This document shows, piece by piece, positions 46,791 through 58,299 of a stretch of DNA of 64,000 nt (the stretch's first letter is position 1; the number at the start of each line of letters is the position of its first letter). Source of the DNA: Haliclystus octoradiatus (lineage: Eukaryota; Cnidaria; Staurozoa; Stauromedusae; Haliclystidae). The stretch spans positions 11,450,110 to 11,514,109 of the forward strand of contig OU744452.1 in NCBI GenBank assembly GCA_916610825.1, given 5' to 3'. Below the pieces are notes generated by a model that saw nothing but the letters and a program-made list of their open reading frames with translations, did not search any database and was not told the DNA's origin. A program made the position numbers and the translations under genes.

Positions 46791-48480
46791 GAATATAGTG
46801 TATTTTTAATTTCTTGTTTATATCTAATTACATTGTATGAATCGTATTTGTAATATCTATTTAGTGATTGTGCACCTCGAAAGCTAAATGATCGTTTACC
46901 ACGGTCAGTATGGATGCGCGGGAGAATGTACATATTTTTCTTGTAATGTATTTGTGATTACTTTTATTAAACACAATCTTTAATTCTGAACCATATATTC
47001 CTGATTTAGATTGATGGGATGTACATGCAGTGCGTAGATGTGACATGTGGCTGATAGAGAGCCATCCCAGTTGTTCAAGTGTGTCTTTCATTCTATCAAA
47101 CTTTCGCTTGCCACATATCAATTTTGCCGCCAAATTTTGTATCCCTATCTGGACCCTCCTAAGCTGTGTTTTGTTGCATGAGGCCCAGACTTCGATAGAG
47201 TAGAGACATGGATTTAAAGTTTTTGTTTCTATGAGTGTATTAAATAACCCAGCCGGAATATAAGGGCGAATCTTTGATATTGCAGATAATCTGTAGGAAG
47301 CGGTTCTTAAGATTTTATCGACGTGCTTCTTGAAACTCATTTCATTATCAAAGACCACGCCCCAGTTTCTAGCTGTATTTACATATTTTATACTTTGTTT
47401 GTCAATTGTCGAAATTGGTAGAGTTCGGTTAATTACCTTTTTGTGACCAATAGCCATAATTTTTGTTTTATTACTGTTGAGTAGTGATGAATTTGCAGCA
47501 AACCAAGTCGAAACTCTTTTTGAATCATCATTAATTTGTTTTTGTACATTACACAGTGATTGATTGTCCTTTGATTTAAAATCATACAATACTTGTGTGT
47601 CATCGGCAAACTGGCCAGGTGCGCCATGTTTAATTACGTTTGGTAGATCATTCACATAAACTAAAAGAACAATGGTCCCAGTACTGAGCCTTGAGGTAAT
47701 CCACATGACAGTATAGCTTCGTCAGAGTAGATGTTGTTCACTTTTATGTTCTGTTTGCGGTCTTTTAAGTATGATTCTATTCATGCCAATGCAATGTCGG
47801 ATAATCCGAATAGTTTAAGATTATCCAATAAAATATTATGTTGAAGGCTATCGAATGCTTTAGATAGGTCCATGAGAATTAACAAGGAAGTATAACGAGT
47901 GTCCATATTTTTAAGAATTCTTTCCGTTATGTTCAGAAGGGCTGTAACTGTCGAGTGACAGTGTTGGAATCCATGTTGATATTTATTTAAAATAGGAGAT
48001 AAGAAGGGGTACAGTTGGATGTAACTATTCTTTCCACAACTTTTGACAGTAACGATAAAAATGCAAGTGGACGATGCTTATCTGGTTCTACAGTAACTGG
48101 TACTTTTGGTATTGGTGATACTATAGTGTTTTTGATAGCAAGATGGAAAATGTGATGTCTTTATTAGGGATAGATTGATAAGTTTTGTAAGTATAATATA
48201 ATAAATTGAGATTGAAATTTTGTTTCTGTACCTTAGCTGATTTATTGTGCTTCAATTGTAGATAGGAAATATTAGGCCTATTGACGATGCTGGGCGATAT
48301 GCGAAAACTATGTATGTCTTTTTGCTTTTAATTGTCCCTTCTATACAAATCATTCCTGCTTCTGGATGTCTAACTGAATGTATCCTCCTTGACTTGTGCT
48401 GGTTTGTAGCGAACACCATCAAGCCACCACCTTTGTCCGCTTCTATTGTTTCCGTGTATTTTGTAGCTGTGTGCATATAT
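46780..48480 (-). pseudogene. LINE relic 1: endonuclease fragment and reverse transcriptase
   Basis: Minus-strand frames give, in order, an endonuclease fragment (ADKGGGLMVFATNQ ... ICIEGTI ... FAYRPAS, about 48262-48450), an RT part with DLSKAFDSLQHN (about 47850), GLPQGSVLGP (about 47690), VYVNDL and FADDTQ (about 47600), and a C-terminal region to about 46790. At least two frameshifts and a deletion between endonuclease and RT make it inactive. The C-terminal KRSFSFRGAQ motif is in another frame from the RT frame. Confidence 0.85.
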
Positions 48481-48967
48481 AAAGGTTGATAAAATATATT
48501 TGAGCTTCTTGTATCTTCGTAGTAAATTCAGAAGCTCGTGAAGAACTACGACTAGCAAAAGATAACAGCCTCCTGGTTTTTGTTACAACTTTAACATTTG
48601 ACTGCAGTCTGACTAACTGTCTGCCATTCTGTGCACCCCAATGTTGCGGTAAACGAACAAAAGAAGGCTCGAAATTATTTCGAGTGTGGCTCATCTCATG
48701 TTCACATTTATTGGTTAAAGAACTATAGTAGAATAATTAGACATGCACAATTCGTCATGGTCCGTTTCAGAATTGGCGCAAGTGTTTCAGTTGACACCGT
48801 TCCGCTATGCTAGAATAAATTGTAATTAGGCATTTACTCCATACCCAAAGAACCCGGATTGTGGCAAAATGACACCGACCCTAACACTTTCAAACTGTTT
48901 TGGTTTGTGATACAGGCTAGTTAATATTGATCGAATGATAATAACATTTTTTATAGGGATGTTTTTA

Positions 48968-49045
48968 TCGGTTGTGGCACGGTTGCTATGGTATCCGGCT
49001 TGAATGAGATATATGGGTTCGATCCCTGGTATGGTCTTCCGATAT
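48968..49045 (+). mobile_element. tRNA-derived SINE-like promoter segment
   Basis: GTTGTGGCACGGTTGCTATG resembles an A box region and GGTTCGATCCC is a perfect pol III B box about 45 bp further. No cloverleaf with paired acceptor arm could be drawn, so a SINE or tRNA pseudogene is preferred over a tRNA gene. Confidence 0.45.
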
Positions 49046-51171
49046 CGAATAGATATATATTATCATTATTTATATTTCATATTTATATATTCATATTATT
49101 GTAACATTATTTTATTATCCAAATGTCAGTATTCGTTCATAATATGCGTGACTATACGACTTGGCTAAGGTATGAGCTAGCCTCACTCCATATCGCCATC
49201 ATTTCCACGCTGCACACCTGTGTGGGCCTAAAAAAATTGATGGTTGAAAATTCTGTCAAAAACAAAGCAATATAGCGTACACAGCGCAAATCATTGTTAT
49301 CAACCTGCGTGGAGTTTTATCACGCGCTGGCCTGTAAATAAAACATTAAATGTAAATGAGCAAGCTTGAATCACTTTCAAGGTATATATTTCGATTATTT
49401 ATTTTATCATATTGTCAATGTTTAATTGTATTTACGGAGAAATCAAACTTTTTAATGAGAGCAATATTGTATTTTGGAGAATTGGTCTTTAATTTCAATT
49501 GTTTCGTTAATTTTGATTGATAAATAAAGTTCCAAAAGAAAGAAGTGCGTTTTCCAACGATGGCGATTGTTCCGGAAAAAACATACTGTTTTCTCTTCTT
49601 TTTTTGTATTTTACGCCCTAAGAATCTCTTCATAATATTCATGCAATCCACTAAGAAAATGCAAGTTATTATTTTTATTTTTTTTTACTCCGATAGAGCT
49701 TTTTCACTGGTACCCAATGAGTCTATAGAGAATTAATCGAAGAAAAGATTGATAACGCTGGTGGTGTATTTTGAAGCGATTGTGACCCTAATGTAAATTA
49801 CAATGTATTTTTATGCAACATCAAAAAGGCCAATGTGACAATATCCTATTAGATCCAAAATATTACCGTAAATTTGCTGTTTTTAATCAGCTTCGACAGT
49901 TTGTTTACAAAATGCTGAAGCTCAAATAGCAGAATTCAGCAAATTTCTATTTTTGTTCACATCTCGTATGCAATGTGATACACAGGTGCGCTTTGATTGG
50001 GCAAAACATATTAAAAGGTTTGTAACATATTTTCTAGGTTGCTAGTCGAGTACTTTTTATGGAATGCCACAGATGCGTCATCCGACTGGTGCGAAATCGA
50101 AGCAATCTATTGGACGAGCAATCAGATTGGATTAACATAATGATCACAGATTTGCAGGAATATGAAAACGCAGTGTACAAAAACAGGCCAATCTCATGAT
50201 GCCCATAACAATATCAACGCTACTTTCAACTTATAACGAACAATTTTGACGTATATTAGACAGAACTTTGTCACAACGGCATTGTTTTCAAGAATAAAAG
50301 TTATCAAAAGAGCAGGTGTGCCATCAAAGCCTAAAGGCTTCGACTAGTACGAGCGCTCATTTTGCATCAGCCTGAATTTCACACAATTCGGCGCTGAAAG
50401 AAATGATATTCACACTCAATATTCGTTTGTTGCTGTTTTGTAGATTACTTCTTTCATGTTTTCATTACATCAATAGAGACTCGAAATAAAATATTTTATT
50501 AAAAAGCCGTTTTTGATATTTTATACAAGAGTGGCTGGTCCATGCCGTTTTGTTAGTTTTATTTAAAGACTGTGCAGATGGATTACGTTTATGTCAAATA
50601 ATAAATCATTTTCTTTTCTATAACTGTATATCAGAGTTTTCAGGCTGACATATCAACACGAGAACAGAAACTAAGCTGCGCAATTGCCTATTTCTTTGAC
50701 AATTGACACATCACATGGACGCTTCTAAGCTAAATAATCAACAATATGTAATCATCATTTTTTGCTATTTTTTCTTACAATCATGTACATGAGAGATTTC
50801 GAACCGTCGCACGCGTTATTTTTCAAAACATGCGCAATGTGATGTTGCTCCATTATATGCACTATACGATAACTTACATTGTTTAATATCGGAACATCAT
50901 TCAAGATAAGGGCCAATCGTCTAAACTGGAACAAATCACTATAATGACCGTCCAGTAGTTGTACTCAATTTTATAAATGAGTTAAAATATATTTGCAAGA
51001 AAAGGTAAGACCAAAGGCTTGTGATTACAGTAGAAATATATATACAACTGTTTTTGAAATAACAAGCAAACAAGAGATTGAAAGAACACACAGACAATAC
51101 TATCAGTATAGAAATATGGGATGAACAGCAGTAAGATATAATCTGTAAAATTAAACAATCTAAAAACATAC
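49046..51171. other. first intron of the distal module, upstream part
   Basis: AT-rich, short frames only, no repeats shared with the rest of the window that I could see. Confidence 0.4.
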
Positions 51172-51319
51172 CGTTAATTGACTTCTGATTCTTGGTAGCT
51201 GATGCTCCAAAATGTAGGACGAACCCAAAGCAGAACATAAAGTGAAACATGAAATAGAACATTTTTGAAATCAGTTTTCTTCCTTTACTACTAGCCAGAA
51301 AAACCAAGCTGGTTTGCAT
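51172..51319 (-). CDS. distal exon 1: leader peptide (paralogue of proximal exon 1)
   Basis: ATG at 51317-51319 opens 148 nt ending AACG/GTATGT in phase 1. It encodes a polar start, then the hydrophobic core FYFMFHFMFCFGFVLHFG, and ends KNQKSING. The proximal leader ends similarly (KSTNG), and both join to a CSERPN exon in phase 1. It is the start of either a distal transcript of the mosaic gene or a truncated tandem copy. Confidence 0.65.
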
Positions 51320-51470
51320 TGCAATTTTTTTAAACAGTTGAAGGATTTAATAAGCCATTTCAGCAGCAAGTAGATGCAGTAATACCTTTTACAAACACGA
51401 TCGTAAATGTTCAGGCAATAAATAGAGATAAAACAATGCTGTAAATATTTGATGCTTTCGATTCAGATGT
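51320..51470 (-). promoter_or_regulatory. distal promoter/5'UTR block
   Basis: The stretch aligns with 35258-35440, including GCAGCAAGTAGATGCAGTAA and ACAATGCTGTAAATATTTGA (plus-strand reading). The proximal TATAAAA corresponds here to TTATTAAA. Confidence 0.45.
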
Positions 51471-51988
51471 CAATTAAAAATATTATAATGTTTAAGGAAA
51501 TTTACACGAAAATAAAATGTTGGACACGCTATAAGAATACACAATCATTTTATTTGTAGTTCAACTAAAACATCAATTATGATTACAAAACAGATTGATT
51601 TATCAATTTTCCCACAAATTATATATTAAAGCCATTATTTGAAAAGAAGTGAAATGTTTGTTTGTAAATTGGAAAACAAATTATGAAATGCATTTTGTCT
51701 CATTAATAAAGTAAAGATCTAAACTCTGTCTTATTTTGAAAGCGTTTTTGCCCCGCTCTAGATTGTTTATTTCACTCTACGCTTATTTGATTCTTCAAAA
51801 CATACTTTGTTGGCTTTAGTTATTCTAGCAATTCAATGCAATTTGGTATTTTGTATTATTTTCATTATAAATCATAAAACTGATGGAATTATTTTGTTGA
51901 CTTGTTCAAATCTTTTTTGCGCAGCTTAATTTCAAAACGAAGTATTTTGGTTCTGGAGATTTAAATTTGAGTTCGATTTGGCTGCCAG

Positions 51989-52280
51989 CTAGATTATCAA
52001 CATATAAAATTTTTCAAATCTTTAAATTTGTTAACACAACAATATAAAATAAAGTACCAAGGGAAGTTTATTATTTCAAAACAACGCCAGAATATCATAA
52101 TATTGATATAACAAATTTGTTTCTGTACATGGTTATCTAGACACAAATGGTTGCATACTTTCCCGACAACGAATAATCTGTATTTTTTCGCCAGTAAGGC
52201 GTACATAAGTCGCATACAGACACAGAAATATAGAAATATAGAAATATAAAAATATAGTGATATATAAACAGACAGCATTA
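51989..52280. repeat. dispersed repeat R3, copy 2
   Basis: Second copy of the repeat at 21866-22100, same orientation, with a TAGAAATA tandem tail at about 52225-52258. Confidence 0.7.
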
Positions 52281-52592
52281 TTAGTATAAGTAGATTTAAC
52301 CTAGAACCCATACTGTGTGTTTGATTTTATTTTACTTCGTTGATAAAATGAGCAATGCCTGCTCGTTAACATTATTACGAAGGAGATAATATTAATACAT
52401 TCAAGATAAATTTTAAAAATAATAATAGTAGCAGTAAGTGAAGTATATACTTGATTAGCTAATCTACATAAGCTTGTTACAAAATTATGTGGTAGGTTAT
52501 AATCATTGGGTTAAATTTGAAAATGAAATGTTTTTACTCTTTTTAAATGTATTGGTGTAGTTCATAGATTATTCTGCCAATTAATTCAATAA

Positions 52593-55500
52593 CTAATATG
52601 GATCAGTGTTGAAGTATCCAAACAATTTTAAGGAAATAAAATGTTCTTTAGCAGCAGATTTAAATTTCTGTATAGATAATGATTTAATTTCTTCAGTAAG
52701 CATAGTCCATAGTCTTATTGACATAACTACAAAACTGAAACTCATCTTCTTGCAATTTACGGTTTGTGTCTTCAATCGGTGTTCCCCTCTTAGACAATAT
52801 TTTGATGATGGTGTTTTAAAAAGTTGTCTAATTAATAAAGGTCGTGATGTTGTGAGGGTGCCGTGCAAGATAGTCACTAATTTTACAGATCTTCTAATTG
52901 CTAGATCAGAGATGTTCTTGACGTATGAATCATTTACTCTGAGATGACGTAGTGCCTTTCTTTGAAAGCTGTCCAACTTTGAAAGTTCAGAAACAGGCAG
53001 GCATGTCAGAAGTGGACTTCCATGCTCTATGTGTGGACGGATGTATGTTTTATATAAGTTTACTGATATACTGCTGGTTAGAGAATGGCGTAGTTGTCGA
53101 AGTTGATGGAGTGCAAAGTTGCCTTTCTTTAAACAGTTTTTTAATTGAATTTTCATGTTTAGCTTTTCGTCAATAATCACGCCAAGCAGTTTGATTGTAT
53201 TTGAGAAAGGTATCTCTGATAATCCAACTTTGATTTTTGGTATAGGTAGCAACACTTTTGAATTTACGATGTTGATAGTTTAGGTTTTTCCAGTGTTTAA
53301 TATCATATAATTGTCTAAGAACCAATCGTGTACCTTACGTATGTCAGTATTGATGATCGATATTGCTTGCGTAGTGCACTTATGGTGGACGTAGAGTGTT
53401 GTATCGTCGGCATAGCGAATTAAGGATGATGAAATTTTCAGCATAGAGAGGTCATTAACATATACATTAAATAGCAGAGGTCCTAAAATTGAACCTTGTG
53501 GTACTCCACGTGGTGTTTCATATGGTGTCGACAGTGTGTTGTCCACACGGACGGATTGAGTGCGGCCAGTTAGATAGCTTTCTATTAGAGCACAGCTGTT
53601 TAAATCCAGGCCATAACTCTTCAATTTTTCTAGAAGCAGACCATGATGTATCATATCAAAGGCTTTAGATAGGTCCAGTGTTGCTATTGTTGTACTCTGT
53701 CTACTGTTCAAGGCGTTTGTGCAATCTTGCGTTAGCTTTAAGAGTGCCAGTTCTGTGTTATGTCTCGGAATAAAACCATACATGTCTTTTGAAAATTTCA
53801 AAAGAAAGTGAGATTGCAGCTGCTTCGTTAGTATTTTCTCCAGAATTTTTGATATATGAGTTAAAATTGCAATAGGTCTATAATTATCATGCTTTGTACG
53901 GTCACCTTTCTTGAATACAAGTGTAGTGATACCATGTTTCCAAGCAGAAGGAAATTCGCCAATTGAAATTAGATGATTAAACAAAGTTGCTATTGCTGGG
54001 GTAAGCCCTGATGAAATTGATTTTAAAAATACCACTGATATTGAGTCTGCTCCTGTTGCTTTGTTGTTTTTCATATTGGATATTATTTTATATATTTCAA
54101 AGTCAGATGTTGGTGAAAAACTAAATGTTCCATATTGTTGATTTTTAATTGTAGTTATACTACTATGCTGTTGTAGCTGCGAATCAGTGAGTGGTAGAGG
54201 GAAACGTATACACGATGAAAAATGATCACGTAGTAGGTTTGCTTTGGATTCAGCTGAAGTATGTAGCTTGTTGTTGTGAAAAATTGTAGGTATCGAAGTA
54301 GATTTATTTTTTCCAATTCCAGTGATGGTTTGTAGACTGCGATGGAACTTGGCAGGGTCGCTATGTGATTATGCAATAAGGAAGCGTTGGGCGGATTTTC
54401 TTTTAAGGCTAGTAACTAGATTTCTCTGAGCTTTGAATTGGGCTAGTATGGCAGGAGTGCGAGGTAGTTTCGAAAGTTTGTCTCTATGGCGAATCGCTTC
54501 TTCAATCTCACTGTTTATCCATATTGGTCTTCTAGCTTTAATTAATCGTGTTTTCAGAGGGGCGTATTCATTTATTAGCGTACTCACTTTCTCAATTCAA
54601 ATTTTACAGACTTCGTCAGCATTTCGTGGGTTTCCATCCAAGTCCGAGTAAACATTTTCCAATTGCAGTGAGGCAAGTTCATAATTCAGTGCTTCAAAAT
54701 CAGTCTTCTTTGTCTTTCTGAATGTGATTTTCTTTGCTGGTAGGCGTTGTAGTTTATTCTTCATCTGAGCCATGCACATACTGTGGTCAGACGCACCTGT
54801 AGAAATTACTTTTGACGAGTAGAAATAATTAGGGTGGCTTGTCATGATTGTGTCCAGAATAGTACCTGATGCTGGTCGTGTTACTTCATTTATCAAATTG
54901 GTGAATGCAAAGTCTGCTATATACTGTTTCAGATTATTTTGTGCACTTGGGTTTGTATTTTTCGTGCTTAAATCACAATTTATGTCTCCCATTATCACAA
55001 TGTGAGAGTTTCTAGGAATTATGCTCTCTGAAATTGATCTCAGTTGATCAAAGTACAACTGCAATGGCGTATCCGGTGGCCTGTAAGTAGATATGACCGT
55101 GAATTTTTTGTATCCAAAGTGTATATCAAGTACAATAGCTTCAATGTTTTCTCTTTCTAATGAGTGTCTTCTTCTGCATTTAATATCATTACGGATGTAT
55201 AACGCAAGGCCGCCACCGGCTATGCTAGAGGGGCGATCTCTACGTAGCAATTGGTAATCATCTATTCTTAATTGCTTGTCTTTCACAGAAGTATTGAGTT
55301 TCGTTTCTTGGAGAGAGATTATTGCTGGATGTTCTTTGTCAACCAGATGCGTAACTTCATCAATCTTTCCTCTTAGGCTATTACAATTCCATGATATAAA
55401 AGTAAACTTATCATTATTTGGCCCTGGATTGGGCTGAATGTCCCCACATTGCATAAGAAGAATAGCTAAATGTGCTATCATTATGATAGATAATGTGATA

Positions 55501-55649
55501 CCAGGTATAATTAAGAGTCTAGCTAAGATGGGTAATATCTTTAAACTGAATTTACAAGATGAACAATAATTATTCGAGTAAGCCATAGCAGCTGATTTGG
55601 GATAGAATATTCCTGATACTGTCCTATATTGCTCTGAGCTATTCGGCAT
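52593..55649 (-). pseudogene. LINE relic 2 ORF2: 2A-like, endonuclease and reverse transcriptase (CR1-like)
   Basis: One frame of 1019 codons is broken only by three in-frame stops (TGA 54594-54596, TAA 54366-54368, TAA 53277-53279). It has an N-terminal hydrophobic stretch (residues 36-66), a 2A-like GDIQPNPGP (69-77), an APE-type endonuclease with WNCNSL, LQETKL, STYRPP, MGDINCD, LDTIM and SDHS, and an RT with NYRPIAILT, TLDLSKAFD, GVPQGSILGP and YADD (about 53402-53418). A C-terminal domain follows. Catalytic residues are intact, so inactivation is recent. ORF1 overlaps its start by 11 nt. The clade is inferred from the domain order. Confidence 0.85.
55419..55445 (-). other. 2A-like ribosome-skipping motif
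   Basis: Codons spell GDIQPNPGP. The usual 2A core is D-V/I-E-x-N-P-G-P, and here Q replaces E, with NPGP intact. It follows a hydrophobic stretch at the start of LINE ORF2, a position known for CR1-type LINEs in marine invertebrates. Skipping would release the N-terminal peptide from the endonuclease. Confidence 0.7.
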
Positions 55650-56187
55650 GATGATATTTGAAAGAATTCAGATGCTGTAATTGAGGGATAGTGAAACTGA
55701 TGTTGTCTGTTCCATAGTTAGTATTTTCTACAAGTCTCCCAATATGCAACTGGGTGATTGGGCAACATCCGTCAAGGGTGTGGTGATTTCCAGCTTGATG
55801 TGAATGCGACTTTGATTTTGTGCAGAGAGCACATACTTGACTTTTTGATTTACATTTGGTGCCCCATTCAGATCGTTCGTGCTCTTCTCCACAATGAAAA
55901 CAAGTTGGTTGGTCATCAGGGTATTTACAATTTCGTTTTGTGTGGCCATGACCACCACAATGTAGGCATCTGCTTGGGCGAATATCTGGGTAGGCAGTTA
56001 ATAGAAGCATAGTGTCGACAGTAAGCGACATGTTGTTTGTTAATAAATTCGCAAAAGTTTGAGGTTTAATTCGGAGGGATGCCTTTTGAAATCTGGGCTT
56101 TCCAAATTTTCCATTTTGAAATTTTGAAATTTTCCATACTGGGCTTTGTAAATAATTGAGGAATTTCTGACCGCAAATGCGTTTCAT
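55639..56187 (-). pseudogene. LINE relic 2 ORF1: zinc-knuckle protein, 5' truncated
   Basis: Visible are CLHCGGHGHTKRNC (canonical CX2CX4HX4C), a second knuckle CFHCGEEHERSEWGTKC with wider spacing, and a third Cys/His cluster starting CALC. These are nucleic-acid-binding knuckles of LINE ORF1 proteins. The frame ends TAG at 55639-55641 inside the ORF2 start (ATGCCGAATAG), an 11-nt overlap. The N-terminal part is missing or scrambled. Confidence 0.75.
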
Positions 56188-56429
56188 ACGATTTCCGCCG
56201 ATTTGATTTATCTCGGACAGTTGTTTTTGTGCACTCTATCATTATGTAGAACAGAACAAATTGTGATCCTTGCAATTTGATTGGCTTAGAGCAATGACGC
56301 CAAACCACCATAACAATGCGGTGGGAATAAAACACAGTCTTCAATATTTTCTAAAATGGCTAATCAACAAACATTTGATTTTGGTTTGAATCGGAAGATA
56401 TTGATGAATTATTAAACTCTGTTGAGGCT

Positions 56430-57350
56430 TGTCGTATAGCTGGCTTGGCTATAACGCCATTAAGAACTAGTGAGCACAATGCGGTCAAACTGGAACTAAT
56501 TTATTATTAAAAATACACAAAGATGGACTACAGAAATTACACAAGGTGATGACGTTAATTACACATATAATTACTACTTCACATATACAAGGCAGAACAG
56601 CTTGATTATTACAAATTACATCACGCAACATCCCCCTTCCAACTTTAAGGAGTGGCAATTATACTTTTACAAATTTTATCAAACTATTTCTAGCTACTTA
56701 CGATAATACATTATTAAACAAAACCTTTAATTTTTCTTGAGAAATCCCTGCATGTTTCAGCAGTTTATAAAATCCATTGCATGTTTCAGCAATTTCCTTG
56801 CATGTCTCAGCATCTCTTGCATGTTTCAGCATTTTCAATAGTCTCGTTGTGTCTTTTTTATTAGCAGAGGTGAGTTAACTTGCAATACTTCGTCTCCTCC
56901 ATGTGTCGTACTTTAGCAGAGTTGGTTTAACTTGCTTTTCTTGTTTATCTTCGCGTTTCTTTTAAGAGGTTGTTTAACGTGCTTACGCCTTCTTCTGGTT
57001 GTGTTTTTGATGGCGTATATCTGTGTTTCTTTTAAAAGTAGAGGTGGTTTAACATGCTTCGTTGTCTCAGATGATTACTTGAAGTAGAGGTAATTTAATG
57101 TGCTGTATCGATGGTGTTATAGCCCAATAAGGGACGCCAAATTGTCGTATAGCTATAGCTGACTTTGCTATAGCGACATTGAGTCCCAGCGAACACAACG
57201 ACGGTCAAACTGGAACTAATTTATTATTCGAACTACACATAGATAGATTACAAGGATTACATAAGGTGATGACGTTAATTACACATATAATTACAACTTC
57301 ACATATACAAGACAGAACAGCTTGATTATTACAAATTACATTACACAACA
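56430..57350 (-). mobile_element. TRIM-like LTR retrotransposon (non-autonomous)
   Basis: Two direct repeats, 57143-57350 (5' LTR, minus reading) and 56430-56630 (3' LTR), about 85-90 percent alike, begin TG and end CA. Directly after the 5' LTR comes TTTGGCGTCCCTTATTGGG, a primer-binding-site-like start. Directly before the 3' LTR comes GGAAGGGGGA, a polypurine tract. The 512-bp interior encodes nothing. No clean target duplication is visible. Confidence 0.75.
56745..57105. repeat. two tandem repeat series inside the TRIM-like element
   Basis: At 56750-56840, TTGCATGTTTCAGCA occurs about four times at 22-27 bp spacing. At 56870-57105, AGAGGTGGTTTAACATGCTT-type units recur about five times with different spacers. 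The repeats fill most of the interior. Confidence 0.7.
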
Positions 57351-58299
57351 ATGTTAAATGTGTGAAGAGAGAAACGGATTATTCAATGAAAATATACCGA
57401 GGTAAACTACATTTTCATATAAGATTATTTCAATTGATCAATAAATTTAAATGAAATTAATCAAAACATCACATGAATTGTTGATAATCATTACTTATTT
57501 ATTTTATTCATATTTCTATTTCAAAGATTGGGCGTCTGTCAGAGATCTGGTGACTCCATTGGAGGACATGTCTATAGAAATTATGGATAAAACCCTTGCC
57601 GTATTTTATACCCAGGCAAAGAATAAAAACGGAGAAGAGTACAGTAGATCGACAATAATGGGTCTACGATATGGGATTGAACGATACTTGAATAATCCAT
57701 ATTGACATTTGAAAAACTCACCAGCGATCCAAAATTTGCCACTTCTATTAAAGTTTTGCAGGCTAAATTAAAGTCTTTGAAATTACAGAGGAAGGAAAAT
57801 GTGAAACACGAGGAACCAAGCCAAGCAGCCGATCTTACGAAACTACGAACGTCTGGCGCATTATCCTTGCACAATCCAGTGTCTCTGCAGAGAAATGTGT
57901 CGGTCAATTCGTTACTCTTTTGCTATCGCATAGGTCGAGAAGGACAAATTAAATTGACCAGAAAAGGTACTGATACGAAAATAGGCCAGTTGGAGTCAAC
58001 AAATTAGGAGAGATGATGAAGGAGCTTAGTGAGGAAGCATGCTTGTCTAGGGTGTACACTAATCATTGCGTGAGAGCAACAACGATAACATTGTATTCTG
58101 ATGCTGGCTTTAGCAATCGCCATATCATGGCAATATCAGGCCTTAGGAGCGAACAACCCGTGGAATTAAAGGTGCATTATAAACAGGCGATAATTGTTTT
58201 GAAAACATACATTTTTTTCAAAACCTCATTTTCATACACTAGCTGTGACATCACCAACTCGGTTTTGAGCTTTCATAGCGATGAATTCTGGTAACTCGA

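Larger units (their letters stand above)
56355..58294 (+). pseudogene. KIAA1958-like/Crypton-type tyrosine recombinase relic, interrupted by an LTR element
   Basis: Starts ATG 56355 (MANQQTFDFG). A one-base frameshift then leads to DIDELLNSVEA. After the LTR insertion the frame resumes (VKCVKRETDYSMKIYR), passes a phase-1 intron (57402-57526, GTAAAC..CAAAG) and continues DWASVRD ... KNKNGEEYSRSTIMGLRYGI. Further frame breaks at about 57703 and 58005 separate the core: DLTKLRTSG, CYRIGREGQ (first catalytic Arg), YTNHCVRATTITLY (H-x-x-R), SGLRSE (normally GHRS) and a terminal VHY with the likely nucleophile. The domain is the DUF3504-type recombinase of Cryptons and KIAA1958. Broken, so inactive. 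Confidence 0.7.

Noticed and set aside
48968-49045. tRNA gene call
   Set aside because: B box is perfect but acceptor and anticodon stems do not pair, so only a SINE-like label is kept.
54155-54376. 73-residue minus-strand open frame within LINE relic 2
   Set aside because: The ORF2 frame across the same bases is open and reads DPAKFHRSLQTI, the LINE inter-domain; the other frame is a shadow.
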